Positions 17,888-27,390 of a stretch of 64,000 nucleotides of DNA are shown here, in pieces. Each line of letters starts with the position of its first letter. The stretch's first letter is position 1. The position numbers and the translations under genes are program-made. The stretch is taken from positions 59,044 to 123,043 of the forward strand of contig LSIB01000098.1 of NCBI GenBank assembly GCA_001556025.1, given 5' to 3'. The notes under the pieces are model-generated. The model worked only from the letters and a program-made list of their open reading frames with translations. It was not told where the DNA came from and did not search any database. This stretch comes from Rhizobiales bacterium CCH3-A5. GTDB taxonomy: Bacteria > Pseudomonadota > Alphaproteobacteria > Rhizobiales > Beijerinckiaceae.

Positions 17888-18628
17888 GATCGCCAATCTG
17901 GTGAAGGCGTTTGGCGGCGTCCGGGCCACGGACGATGTCACCATGAGCTTCGCGCCCGGCTCGCTGACCGCGATCATCGGCCCCAACGGCGCAGGGAAAA
18001 GCACCTTCTTCAACCTGCTGACCGGCGCGCTGAAGCCCGACAGCGGCGATATCCGGCTCGACGGCCAGTCGCTTGTCGGCTTGAGCATCGGGCAGATCGT
18101 CCGGTGCGGCATCGGACGGGCTTTTCAGGTCGCCAGCATCTTTCCCTCGCTCACCGTCGAAGAGACCATGCTGGCCGCCGTGTCGGCCCATCACGGCCAT
18201 TCCGGCAGGCTCGGCCAGCGCTTCCCGCTGCCGTCCACGCTGGCCCACACCGCCCATTGCATCGAGATGGTCGGATTGACCGCCAAGCGCGCGACGCTCT
18301 CGGCCAATCTCTCCCATGGCGACCAGAAGCTGCTCGACATCGCGCTCGCCCTCGTCCTCGAACCCAAGGTGCTGCTGCTCGACGAGCCGACTGCGGGCAT
18401 GGGGCCGGAAGAGCGCTGGCGTGTGATCGAGAAGGTGCGCGAGCTCTGGGAAACCACGAGGATCACCGTCGTCTTCATCGAGCACGACATGGACATCGTC
18501 TTCCGGATCGCCCCCTCGATCCGCGTGCTGAGCTATGGCCGCGTGCTGGCCGAAGGCACGCCGCAGCAGATCCGCACCAACCCGGCCGTGATCGAGGCCT
18601 ATCTCGGGACCGAGCACGAGGCGGCGGC

Positions 18629-18632
<4 letters not shown>
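17880..18632 (+). CDS. branched-chain-type ABC transporter ATP-binding protein (LivG family)
   Basis: A 250-residue ATPase starting at the ATG at 17880, inside the end of the SDR gene. Walker A is GPNGAGKST, the Q-loop and NLSHGDQKLLDIALAL signature region follow, Walker B is VLLLDEPTAGMG, and the H-loop is FIEHDMDIVF. The LivG-specific extension after the signature is present. The LSHGD signature in place of LSGGQ is usual for this family. It powers import through the LivH/LivM pair together with the LivF-type ATPase encoded next, which it overlaps by 4 bp. Confidence 0.93.
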
Positions 18633-19345
<713 letters not shown>

Positions 19346-19361
19346 TGCACAGGAGAGCGGT

Positions 19362-20720
19362 ATGCCGACCCTGACCCAGGACATCGCCCGCTTCGTCACC
19401 GGGCTCAAGCTCGAGACCATGCCGCGCGAGGTCACCGACAAGGCGCGCGCCTGCCTCGTCAACGCGCTCGGCATGGCGGTGAACGGCTTCGATACGCCCT
19501 ATGCGCCGGTCGCCCGCCGGGCGGCGCTAGCGCTCGACGGCGAGGTTCCCGGCGGCGCGACCCTGTTCGGCGATGGGCGGCGCAGCACCATCGGGGCGGC
19601 CTGTCTCGCCAACAGCGCGCTGTTTCACGGCCGGGCGCAGGAGGACACCTGCGGCGCGGCGCATTTCGGCACGATCCTGATCCCCATGCTGCTCGCCATG
19701 ACGGAAGCGCGCGGCTACCCGCTCGCCCGGCTGATCCCGGCGCTGGTCGCCGGCTACGAGGCCGGCGGCCTGCTGGAAAACGCGTTTGCCGGCGCGACCA
19801 CGCCCAACGGCTTCCGCTCCTCGGCGGTCTATGGCGGCGTCGCTGCGGCCGCCGCCGCCGGCAAAATAATGGGTCTCAGCGAGGCGCAACTGGCGTCTGC
19901 GCTCGCCAACGCGGTCTCTTTCACCGGCGGCGTGCTGCAGCCCTTCGCCGACGGCACCGATGAATGGCGCTATCAGGTCGGAATTGTTGCCCGCAACGGG
20001 CTGGCGGCGGCAGAGCTCGCGGCGGCGGGCTCGGTCTCCGCCCCGCACGCCTTCGAGGGCAAGGCCGGCTTCATTGCCTGCTTCGCCGGGGTCGCGCCGC
20101 CCGCCGACCTGGCGTCCCGGCTCGGCCGCGACTGGTCGATCCTGCGCGTCACCTTCAAGCCCTACCCGGTCTGCGCTTTCAACCAGACGCCGGTGACGGG
20201 CGCGCTCGTGCTGCGCCAGCAGCTTGGAGGTCAGGAGCTTGCCAGCGTGCGCGTGCGCATGAACCCTTATGAGACCGGCTATGCCGGGATGGATGCGGCG
20301 GGTCCGTTCAATTCCATCTCCGGTACGCTGATGAGCATCCCGTTCTGCATCGCGACCACGCTGGTCCACGGCGCGCCCAGCATGCGCCACATGACGACCT
20401 ATGACGACGCGGCGGTGAACGCGCTGGTGGCGAAGACCGAACTCGTGACCGACCCGGAGGTGGCGGTGCTCAGCGCCGTGATCGAGGCGCAAACCACGGC
20501 CGGGATCAAGCATGTTCACTCCCAGAAGATGACGCCGGCCGACTACGCTTTCGACCGCGCGACGCTACGCGAACTCCTGACCCGCACCGGAGCCGAGCAA
20601 GGGCTCGCGCCCGAACTGTTCGACAGGATCGAGCGCGTGGTGGACGCGCTGCCGAACGGCCGCATCCAGGAGATCGTCGATCTCTTCGCCGCGATCGAGC
20701 GGCGCCGGCAGGCGGCGTGA
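19362..20720 (+). CDS. MmgE/PrpD family protein
   Basis: The protein has 452 residues from the ATG at 19362, which has AGGAGA 6-11 bp upstream. The helical N-terminal domain (LTQDIARFVTGLKLETMPRE; CLVNALGMAVNGFDTPYAPV) and the segment FHGRAQEDTCGAAHFG are MmgE/PrpD features. PrpD dehydrates 2-methylcitrate, while other members act on itaconate, iminodisuccinate or unknown acids. The absence of prpB and prpC nearby argues against the methylcitrate cycle. As the last gene of the transporter operon it may hydrate or dehydrate the imported acid. Confidence 0.85.
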   Translation: MPTLTQDIARFVTGLKLETMPREVTDKARACLVNALGMAVNGFDTPYAPVARRAALALDGEVPGGATLFGDGRRSTIGAACLANSALFHGRAQEDTCGAAHFGTILIPMLLAMTEARGYPLARLIPALVAGYEAGGLLENAFAGATTPNGFRSSAVYGGVAAAAAAGKIMGLSEAQLASALANAVSFTGGVLQPFADGTDEWRYQVGIVARNGLAAAELAAAGSVSAPHAFEGKAGFIACFAGVAPPADLASRLGRDWSILRVTFKPYPVCAFNQTPVTGALVLRQQLGGQELASVRVRMNPYETGYAGMDAAGPFNSISGTLMSIPFCIATTLVHGAPSMRHMTTYDDAAVNALVAKTELVTDPEVAVLSAVIEAQTTAGIKHVHSQKMTPADYAFDRATLRELLTRTGAEQGLAPELFDRIERVVDALPNGRIQEIVDLFAAIERRRQAA

Positions 20721-20727
20721 CAAGAAG

Positions 20728-20744
20728 TGAATTATGATTCATAG
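20728..20744 (+). promoter_or_regulatory. operator-like palindrome, copy 2 (upstream of E1 alpha)
   Basis: The sequence TGAATTATGATTCATAG contains TATGA-T-TCATA and differs from the copy at 13661-13677 at one of 17 bases, the centre of the palindrome. It lies in the 65-bp gap between the MmgE/PrpD stop codon and the E1 alpha start, so the dehydrogenase genes probably have their own promoter here. It is likely bound by the same regulator as copy 1. Confidence 0.6.
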
Positions 20745-20785
20745 ATCATATCGTGGCCGTTGCCCGACCGCCGACCGGAAGCTGA

Positions 20786-21790
20786 ATGAGCGACGAGAAT
20801 TCCCCAATCGACGCAGGCCTTGGCCATAACGCAGAGCCCGACCTGCTGGAGCTCTATCGCGGCCTGGTGCTGATCCGGCGCTGCGAGGAGCGGCTGAGCC
20901 AGATGTTCGCCGATGGCGAGGTGCCGGGCTTCATCCATCTCAGCATCGGGCAGGAGGCGGTCTCGGTTGGCGTGATGGCGGCGCTGACCCCCGAGGACAC
21001 CATCGCTTCGACCCATCGGGGCCATGGCCACGCCATCGCCAAGGGGCTCTCGCTCGACGGATTTTTCGCCGAATTGCTGGCGCGCGAGACCGGGTTGTGC
21101 AAGGGGCGCGGCGGCTCGATGCATGTCGCCGACATGTCGGTCGGCATGCTGGGAGCCAACGGCATCGTCGGCGCGGGGCTCTCGATCGCGCTCGGCAGCG
21201 CGCTGGCGCATCGCACGCGGAAGACCGGCGCGATCGCTGTCGCCTTCTTCGGTGACGGGGCGCTGGCCGAGGGGCTGCTGCACGAATGCCTCAACATGGT
21301 GGCTTTGTGGAAGCTGCCGCTGCTCTTCGTCTGCGAGAACAATGGCTGGGGCGAGTTCCTGCCGACTTCGAAGCAACTCTCCTTCGCGCTGAAGGATCTG
21401 GCGGCGGCCTATCGCATCCCGCATCTGTGCATCGACGGAAACGACGTCGCGCTGGTCGCCGACCATGCCGTCCGCATTGTCTCGGAGGTGCGCGGCGAGG
21501 GCCCGCGCATTCTCGAATGCATGACCACGCGGGTGCGCGGCCATTTCGAGGGCGACGCCCAGAAATACCGCGACGCCGACGAACTGGCGGCGCTGAGCGC
21601 GCGCGATCCGCTGCGCATCGCGGCGGGCCACCTCACCGAACTGGGCTTCGACGCGGCAGCGCTGGCGGCAATCGCCGCCGAGGTCGAGGCGCGGATCGAG
21701 GCCTCGGTCGAGGCTGCGCGCGCGGCAGGCGTCCCCGCCTTCGCGGATGCCATGGCCGATGTCTACACGCCGGCCCGGGGAGCCGCCTGA
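20786..21790 (+). CDS. 2-oxo-acid (acetoin/pyruvate-type) dehydrogenase E1 component, alpha subunit
   Basis: A 334-residue thiamine-diphosphate E1 alpha subunit of the short, acetoin/pyruvate type. The TPP motif runs from GDGALAEGLLHECLNM to FVCENN. HLSIGQEAVSVGV and STHRGHGHAIAKG supply the substrate-channel histidines, and CKGRGGSMHVAD is typical of the AcoA/PdhA group. With the beta subunit it decarboxylates a 2-oxo acid or cleaves an acetoin-like ketone and passes the acyl group to E2 lipoate. It overlaps the beta gene by 1 bp and starts a transcript preceded by operator copy 2. Confidence 0.9.
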   Translation: MSDENSPIDAGLGHNAEPDLLELYRGLVLIRRCEERLSQMFADGEVPGFIHLSIGQEAVSVGVMAALTPEDTIASTHRGHGHAIAKGLSLDGFFAELLARETGLCKGRGGSMHVADMSVGMLGANGIVGAGLSIALGSALAHRTRKTGAIAVAFFGDGALAEGLLHECLNMVALWKLPLLFVCENNGWGEFLPTSKQLSFALKDLAAAYRIPHLCIDGNDVALVADHAVRIVSEVRGEGPRILECMTTRVRGHFEGDAQKYRDADELAALSARDPLRIAAGHLTELGFDAAALAAIAAEVEARIEASVEAARAAGVPAFADAMADVYTPARGAA

Positions 21791-22764
21791 TGGCCGAGAT
21801 GCGCTATCTCAAGGCGATCAGCCAGGCGCTGGGCGACGCCATGGCGGCCGATCCGTCGGTCATCCTGATCGGCGAGGATGTCTCCGAGGCCGGCGGCGCG
21901 TTCGGCGCGAGCCGGGGCCTGCGCGAGCGATTCGGGGCGGAGCGCGTGCTCGATACGCCGATCTCCGAAGCCGCGCTGGCGGGCGCGGCGGTCGGAGCGG
22001 CGCTGAGCGGCCTACGGCCCGTCGCCGAGATCATGTTCATGGACTTCACCACGCTCGTCATGGACGCGCTGGTCAACCAGGCCGCCAAGGCGCGCTTCAT
22101 GTTCGGCGGCCAGCGCTCCGTGCCGATGGTGCTGCGCACGCCCCATGGCGGGGGGCTCGGCGCAGGTCCGCAGCATTCGCAATGTCTCGAGGCGTGGTTC
22201 GCCCATGTGCCGGGGCTGAAGGTGGTCTGCCCGTCGGACCCGGCCAGCGCCTATGGCCTGCTGCGCGCGGCGATCGACGATCCCGACCCCGTCGTCTTCG
22301 TCGAGCACAAGGGCCTCTACGCCATGAAAGGCGAGGTGCCCGATACCCTGCCGATTCTTCCGCTCGGCAAGGCGGCGATCCTGCGCGAGGGCCGCGACGT
22401 CACCATCGTCGCCTATGGCGCGGCAGTCCACACGGCCATGACGGCTGCCATCGCGCTCGCAGGCGAGGGCATCGAGGCTGAAATTCTCGACCTGCGCAGC
22501 ATCCAGCCATGGGACGAGCAGGCGGTGCTCGCCTCGCTGGCGAAAACCCATCGCCTCGTCGTGGTGCATGAGGCGGTCGAGGCCTTCGGCGTCGGGGCCG
22601 AGATCGCCGCCCGCATGGCCGATATCGGCTTCGACGAGCTCGACGGGCCGATCCTGCGCGTGGGCGCACCCTTCATGCCGGTGCCGTTCTCCAAGGGGCT
22701 GGAGAGCGCCTATCTGCCCTCGCCCGAACGCGTCGCCGCCGCCGTGCGCCGCACGCTCGCCTGA
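21790..22764 (+). CDS. 2-oxo-acid (acetoin/pyruvate-type) dehydrogenase E1 component, beta subunit
   Basis: A 324-residue E1 beta subunit starting at the ATG at 21790 (TGATG overlap with the alpha gene). ILIGEDVSEAGGAFGASRGL, PISEAALAGAAVGAALSGLR and TPHGGGLGAGPQHSQ are conserved TPP-binding and interface regions. EILDLRSIQPWDEQAVLASL with VHEAVEAFGVGAEIAA forms the C-terminal transketolase-like domain. It pairs with E1 alpha in a heterotetramer. The next gene is an enoyl-CoA hydratase and not E2, which is unusual for this operon type. Confidence 0.92.
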   Translation: MAEMRYLKAISQALGDAMAADPSVILIGEDVSEAGGAFGASRGLRERFGAERVLDTPISEAALAGAAVGAALSGLRPVAEIMFMDFTTLVMDALVNQAAKARFMFGGQRSVPMVLRTPHGGGLGAGPQHSQCLEAWFAHVPGLKVVCPSDPASAYGLLRAAIDDPDPVVFVEHKGLYAMKGEVPDTLPILPLGKAAILREGRDVTIVAYGAAVHTAMTAAIALAGEGIEAEILDLRSIQPWDEQAVLASLAKTHRLVVVHEAVEAFGVGAEIAARMADIGFDELDGPILRVGAPFMPVPFSKGLESAYLPSPERVAAAVRRTLA

Positions 22765-22777
22765 CAGGATGAAACAG

Positions 22778-23590
22778 ATGACAGCGCCATCAGTCACCGC
22801 AACACCATCCTCGGACCCGATCCTCTACGACCGCCGCAACGCGGTCGCCTTGATCACCATCAACCGGTCGACGACGCTGAACGCGCTCGACATGGCGACG
22901 CTGGCCGCGCTCGACGAGGCGGTGGCGCGTGCGGCCGCCGACCCGGACGTCCGCGTTCTCGTCTTCACCGGCGCGGGCGAGCGGGCGTTTGTGGCCGGCG
23001 GCGACATCGCCGATCTCGACAGCCGGCAGGGCCTGCCGCATTACCTCGAACTGGGCGAGCGGCTGCACAGTGTTTTCCGGCGCATCGAGACGCTCGATAA
23101 GCCGACCATCGCCGCCGTCAACGGCTGGGCGCTGGGCGGCGGCACCGAACTCCTGCTCTGCATCGACATCCGCATCGCCGCGCAATCGGCCAGGTTCGGC
23201 CTGCCCGAGATCAATCTCGGCCTGTTTCCCGGCGCAGGCGGCTCGCAGCGGCTGATCCGGCAAATCCCGCTCTGCCGCGCCAAGGAGCTGATGTTTACGG
23301 GCTCGCGCATCGACGCGGAAGAGGCGCAGCGACTCGGACTGATCAACCGCGTCGTGCCCGATACCGAGGTGCTGACGCAGGCGCTGGCGCTGGCCGATAC
23401 GATCGCGACGAAATCCCCGCTGGTGCTCAAGCTGCTCAAGCGCACGCTCAACGACGGCGCCGACATGCCGCTGCCGGCGTCGCTGCGCCACGAGCAGGCG
23501 ATGATTGGCCTCGTGCTCGACACAAAGGACGCCCATGAGGGTTGCCGCGCCTTCCTCGACAAGCGTCAGCCGCAATTCACGGGCGCCTGA
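22778..23590 (+). CDS. enoyl-CoA hydratase/isomerase family protein
   Basis: The protein has 270 residues from the ATG at 22778, with AGGAT at an 8-bp distance; an ATG at 22769 is an alternative start. Crotonase-fold features are AFVAGGDIADLDS (first oxyanion loop), NGWALGGGTELLLCIDIRIA and FGLPEINLGLFPGAGGSQRL, in which Glu of PEINLG is the usual catalytic acid. It would hydrate the enoyl-CoA made by the acyl-CoA dehydrogenase encoded two genes downstream. It sits between E1 beta and E2 with 13- and 4-bp gaps, so it is part of the same transcript. Confidence 0.92.
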   Translation: MTAPSVTATPSSDPILYDRRNAVALITINRSTTLNALDMATLAALDEAVARAAADPDVRVLVFTGAGERAFVAGGDIADLDSRQGLPHYLELGERLHSVFRRIETLDKPTIAAVNGWALGGGTELLLCIDIRIAAQSARFGLPEINLGLFPGAGGSQRLIRQIPLCRAKELMFTGSRIDAEEAQRLGLINRVVPDTEVLTQALALADTIATKSPLVLKLLKRTLNDGADMPLPASLRHEQAMIGLVLDTKDAHEGCRAFLDKRQPQFTGA

Positions 23591-23594
23591 GCCG

Positions 23595-24806
23595 ATGGCC
23601 GCACCCGCCGCGATCGTGATGCCAAAACTCGGTCTGACCATGACCGAGGGGCTGCTCGCCTCCTGGCGGGTCGGGCCAGGCGATCAGGTCGCTGCCGGTG
23701 ACGTGCTCTTCGTGATCGAAACCGAAAAGATCGCGACCGAAATCGAGGCGCAGCATCCCGGCCGCATCGGCGCGATTCTGGTGCCGGAAGGCGAGACAGT
23801 GCCGGTGGGCGCGGCTTTGGCGACATGGGCGGATGGCGGGTCGGCGGGACATGCCCCAGCCTCCGAGGCGGCGCAGACTGCCACTCCTGCGCCTGTTGTC
23901 GAGGAATCACCGCCCCTCGCGTCGCCGGCAACCGGAGGACGCGTCATCGCCACGCCGCTCGCCCGCCGCATCGCGCGGCAGCATGGGCTGGACCTCGCCC
24001 ATGTCGCCGGTTCCGGCCCGCATGGGCGCATCAAGTTCGCCGATGTGCAGGCCGCCATGGCAAGCGCGTCGGCTCCGAAGGGACCGTCAGCCGAAGCCAG
24101 CCGTCGCCGCCCGGCGACGCCGGTCGAACAGGTGGTCGCGCGCCGGCTGACGCAGGCCAAGCAGACCATCCCGCATTTCTACGTCGTGGCCGAGGCGGAT
24201 GTGACACAGCTTCTGGCGATGCGGGCCGAGTTGAACGCCGCTGCGGGTCCGCTGCGGCTCAGCATCACTCATATCGTCATGGCCGCCGTCGGCCGGGCGC
24301 TCACTGCCCAGCCCGAATTCAACGCGGTCTGGGACGAGGGCGAGATCGTCACCCTGCCCGGCAGCGATGTCGGGCTCGCGGTCGACAGCCCGCGCGGCCT
24401 TGTCGTGCCTGTGCTGCGCGATGCCGGCGCGGGCCATCTCGACGCGGTCGCCGCGGCCTGCGCGGCCCTGATCGACCGGGCGCGGGCGGGCCGGCTGGTC
24501 GCCGGGGATTTCGAGGGCGGCGCGATCAGCGTCTCCAATGTCGGGATGTTCGGCGCGTCGCATCTGGTGCCGATCATCAATCCCGGCCAGTCCGCGATTC
24601 TGGGCGTCGCGGCCGTCAAGCCGGTGTTCAGGCCCGATGCGCAAGGGCGGCCTGACCTGCGGCAGGAACTCGGCCTCGTGCTCTCCTGCGACCATCGCGT
24701 GCTGGACGGCGTGCGGGCGGCCACGTTCCTCGACGCCGTCGTCAGGACGCTCGAACACCCGCTGCTGCTGTTGCGCCAGCCGGCGGCAAGAAGGACAGGA
24801 CCATGA
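23595..24806 (+). CDS. 2-oxo-acid dehydrogenase E2 component (dihydrolipoamide acyltransferase)
   Basis: The protein has 403 residues from the ATG at 23595. An N-terminal lipoyl domain (MPKLGLTMTEG) carries the lipoyl lysine in FVIETEKIATEIEA. An Ala/Pro-rich linker and a peripheral-subunit-binding domain at about residues 115-150 (ATPLARRIARQHGLDLAHVA) follow. The catalytic domain ends in SCDHRVLDGVRAATFLD, with the active-site His and Asp. It transfers the acyl group to CoA. No E3 gene is in the window, so a shared dihydrolipoyl dehydrogenase is probably used. It overlaps the acyl-CoA dehydrogenase start by 4 bp. Confidence 0.92.
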   Translation: MAAPAAIVMPKLGLTMTEGLLASWRVGPGDQVAAGDVLFVIETEKIATEIEAQHPGRIGAILVPEGETVPVGAALATWADGGSAGHAPASEAAQTATPAPVVEESPPLASPATGGRVIATPLARRIARQHGLDLAHVAGSGPHGRIKFADVQAAMASASAPKGPSAEASRRRPATPVEQVVARRLTQAKQTIPHFYVVAEADVTQLLAMRAELNAAAGPLRLSITHIVMAAVGRALTAQPEFNAVWDEGEIVTLPGSDVGLAVDSPRGLVVPVLRDAGAGHLDAVAAACAALIDRARAGRLVAGDFEGGAISVSNVGMFGASHLVPIINPGQSAILGVAAVKPVFRPDAQGRPDLRQELGLVLSCDHRVLDGVRAATFLDAVVRTLEHPLLLLRQPAARRTGP

Positions 24807-25975
24807 ATTTCGACCGCAGCGACGAACAGGTGATGCTGGCCGACACCGCCAGGCGCGTCGGCGAAAAATTCGGCCTCGACTACTGGCGCGATCTCGACGC
24901 CCGCAAGGAATATCCGGCCGCGATCTGGCAGGCGATCTGCGATGCGGGGCTCGCCGGCATCGCGATACCCGAGGAGTATGGCGGGGCAGGCCTCGGTATG
25001 GCCGAGGTCGCGATCGCGATCGAGGCCTTGTGCGCGGCCGGCGGCGGCTCGACGCTCAGCCAGATGTTCATGTGCAACCCCATTTTCGGGGGCGTCACCC
25101 TCTGCCATTTCGGCACTGAGGCCATGAAGCGGGAGCTGTTGCCCGCATTGGTCGCGGGCAAGGCCACCTTCGCCATGGCGCTGACCGAGCCGGACGCCGG
25201 CACCAACACGCTGGCGCTGAAGACCTTTGCGCGGGTCGACGGCAATGGCTGGCGGCTCAACGGCCAGAAGATCTGGATCACCGCCGTGCCGCAGGCGACC
25301 AAGATCCTGATCGTCGCGCGCACCCGCAAGCTCGACGAGGTTCAGCGCAAGACCGACGGCATCAGCCTGTTCCTGATCGATGTCGACCGCGCCGGGCTCT
25401 CCCATCAGGCGATCGAGAAGGTCGGCACCAATACGCTGCCCTCAAGCTCGGTCTTTCTGGAGGATGTCCGGGTCGAGGGGCACGAACTCGTCGGCACGCT
25501 CGATGGCGGCTTCCGCGAACTGCTCGATGTGCTCAACACCGAACGCATCGTCACGACATCCGGCCTCGTCGCCACGGCCGAACTCGCGATCAGGCTGGCC
25601 GTCGACTACGCCCGCGAGCGAAAAATCTTCAACAATGCGCCGATCGGCTCCTATCAGGGCATCCAGTTTCCGCTGGCCGAAGCGCAGATCCAGCTCGAAT
25701 GCGCCAGGCTGATGAACCAGAAGGCCGCCGCCCTCTACGATCAGGGCAAGCCCTATGGCTCGGAGGCCAATATGGCCAAATATCTCGCCGGCCATGCGGC
25801 GGGGCTCGCCACGGACCGCGCCATCCAGACGCTCGGCGGCATGGGCTATTCGAAGGAATACCATGTCGAGCGGCTCTGGCGCGATGCGCGGCTGTTTCGG
25901 GTCGCGCCCGTCTCGGAGGAGATGATCCTGAACTATGTCGCCCAGCACGATCTCGGCCTGCCGCGCTCCTACTGA
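24803..25975 (+). CDS. acyl-CoA dehydrogenase
   Basis: A 390-residue FAD-dependent acyl-CoA dehydrogenase. The first flavin-binding stretch is FAMALTEPDAGTNTLALKTF and the second is WITAVPQATKILIVAR. The C-terminal QTLGGMGYSKEYHVERLWRD is the family signature, and APVSEEMI replaces the common EGTNEI. It would introduce the alpha-beta double bond into the CoA ester made by the ligase, feeding the enoyl-CoA hydratase. The start at 24803 overlaps the E2 stop (ATGA). It is the last gene of the dehydrogenase operon and converges with the chemoreceptor. Confidence 0.93.
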   Translation: MNFDRSDEQVMLADTARRVGEKFGLDYWRDLDARKEYPAAIWQAICDAGLAGIAIPEEYGGAGLGMAEVAIAIEALCAAGGGSTLSQMFMCNPIFGGVTLCHFGTEAMKRELLPALVAGKATFAMALTEPDAGTNTLALKTFARVDGNGWRLNGQKIWITAVPQATKILIVARTRKLDEVQRKTDGISLFLIDVDRAGLSHQAIEKVGTNTLPSSSVFLEDVRVEGHELVGTLDGGFRELLDVLNTERIVTTSGLVATAELAIRLAVDYARERKIFNNAPIGSYQGIQFPLAEAQIQLECARLMNQKAAALYDQGKPYGSEANMAKYLAGHAAGLATDRAIQTLGGMGYSKEYHVERLWRDARLFRVAPVSEEMILNYVAQHDLGLPRSY

Positions 25976-25998
25976 TCGCCGCCGGCTTCTCGGCGGCC

Positions 25999-27324
25999 TC
26001 AGCCGGTGCGGATCAGCGTCGCCCGCTGGCGCTCGGCGCGGGCCTGCGCCACCTCGCCGAGGAAATCGCCGATCGAGCGTTCGAGTTCGGCCGAGAGGCT
26101 GGTCGTCGCTCTGACGCGCTCGTCCATCTGTCGGGCGAGCGCGGCGGCCTCGCCGGCCAGCCCCTCGACGAGGGCGGCATGGTGGGCGATGGCGTCGACG
26201 CCCGACGAAGACGCCTCCGCCTGCCCGGCGATGGCCTCGATCCGCGCCGCCTGATCGGCGACGGACTCCGCGACGACGCGGGTGCTCGCCTGCATGCTCT
26301 GCATTGTCAGGTTCAGCTCCCGGACCGCCTGCTCGATGGCCGTACCCGCATCGACCACCTCCTCGACGCCCTGGCGGATCGCCTCGGTCGCGCTGTTGGT
26401 GGCGTTGGCGAGCGATTTGACCTCCCCTGCGACGACGGCGAAACCCCGGCCTGCCTCGCCGGCGCGGGCGGCCTCGATCGTGGCGTTGAGAGCCAGCAGA
26501 TTGGTCTGCGAGGCGAGGTTGCGGATCAGCTCGACGACGCTACCGATACGCTCATTGGCCTGCCGCAAAGCGACGACGTTTTCGGCGATGCCGTGGCATT
26601 CGGTGCTGGCCTCGTCGGTCGCCTGACGAGACGTCGCGGTCTCCTGCATGATCCGGGCGCTGGATGCGCCGAAATCGCGGGTCGCCCGGACGATCTCGGC
26701 GACAGAGGCCGACACCTGCTCTGGCCGCGCCTTGGTGCCGGCGACCGCCTGCAGCGTCGCGCCGGCCTTGCCGGCGAGCCGGCCGGAAAAACCCGCGACC
26801 TCGCTCATGCCGCTCTCGATCGCCGATATGCGCTCGGCGATGCCGTTCCGGAACGAGCCTTCCAACGCGTTCAGCCGCTCGCCGATTCCGGTCTCGATCG
26901 CCCGGTCATAGGAGGACAGCGAGACCGAGATGTCGGTCAGCATCAGGACCGAGAAGATGCGCAACGCGTCGTCGAGCGGTCCCCAGCGCCGTTTCCAGCC
27001 TCTGACAACGAGCGCCGAGAACTGCCCGAAATCATCCATGAAGAACTGCGGATATTCGGCGAGGCTGATCCTCCGGCCGTTGGCGCGCGCCGCAATCCGC
27101 GTCTTGATCGCGAGATAGTCGTCGTCGAGCTCGAGCCGGAAGAGCTTGGCGTATTTCAGCGCCTCGTCGGCATAGGTCTCAGGGCGCCGCTGATGCCAGT
27201 TCTGGCCATGGCGAGCCTGATAGCGGGCGCGCGGCGCGGGCTCGAAATGCGGCTCCAGCAGCGCCAGCAGACGGCCGGCGATGGCGCGCTCGGCGGAAGA
27301 CAGGGGAGGCAGGACCGGTTCCAT
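25999..27324 (-). CDS. cytoplasmic methyl-accepting chemotaxis protein with globin-like N-terminal domain
   Basis: A 441-residue soluble receptor with no membrane segments. The C-terminal half carries the receptor tip [20 protein letters not shown] and [19 protein letters not shown], which contacts CheA/CheW. The N-terminal ~150 residues resemble the globin-coupled sensor (protoglobin) domain, with [20 protein letters not shown] followed by [12 protein letters not shown]. In heme-binding relatives the helix after DDxY holds the proximal His; aligned by eye, Ala81 is there. It may therefore bind no heme or use another residue. It stands alone and no che genes are nearby. Confidence 0.82.
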   Translation of the reverse strand: MEPVLPPLSSAERAIAGRLLALLEPHFEPAPRARYQARHGQNWHQRRPETYADEALKYAKLFRLELDDDYLAIKTRIAARANGRRISLAEYPQFFMDDFGQFSALVVRGWKRRWGPLDDALRIFSVLMLTDISVSLSSYDRAIETGIGERLNALEGSFRNGIAERISAIESGMSEVAGFSGRLAGKAGATLQAVAGTKARPEQVSASVAEIVRATRDFGASSARIMQETATSRQATDEASTECHGIAENVVALRQANERIGSVVELIRNLASQTNLLALNATIEAARAGEAGRGFAVVAGEVKSLANATNSATEAIRQGVEEVVDAGTAIEQAVRELNLTMQSMQASTRVVAESVADQAARIEAIAGQAEASSSGVDAIAHHAALVEGLAGEAAALARQMDERVRATTSLSAELERSIGDFLGEVAQARAERQRATLIRTG

Positions 27325-27390
27325 GCGCGGCAGTTTCGTCCAGAATGGTTAACCATCCTCTGCGTCTGCCTGCGTTTTCGGCAGAGCGGC

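Noticed and set aside
19362..20720. 2-methylcitrate dehydratase PrpD of a propionate pathway
   Set aside because: prpB and prpC are not nearby, and the context is a transporter and acyl-CoA operon, so only the family name is supported.
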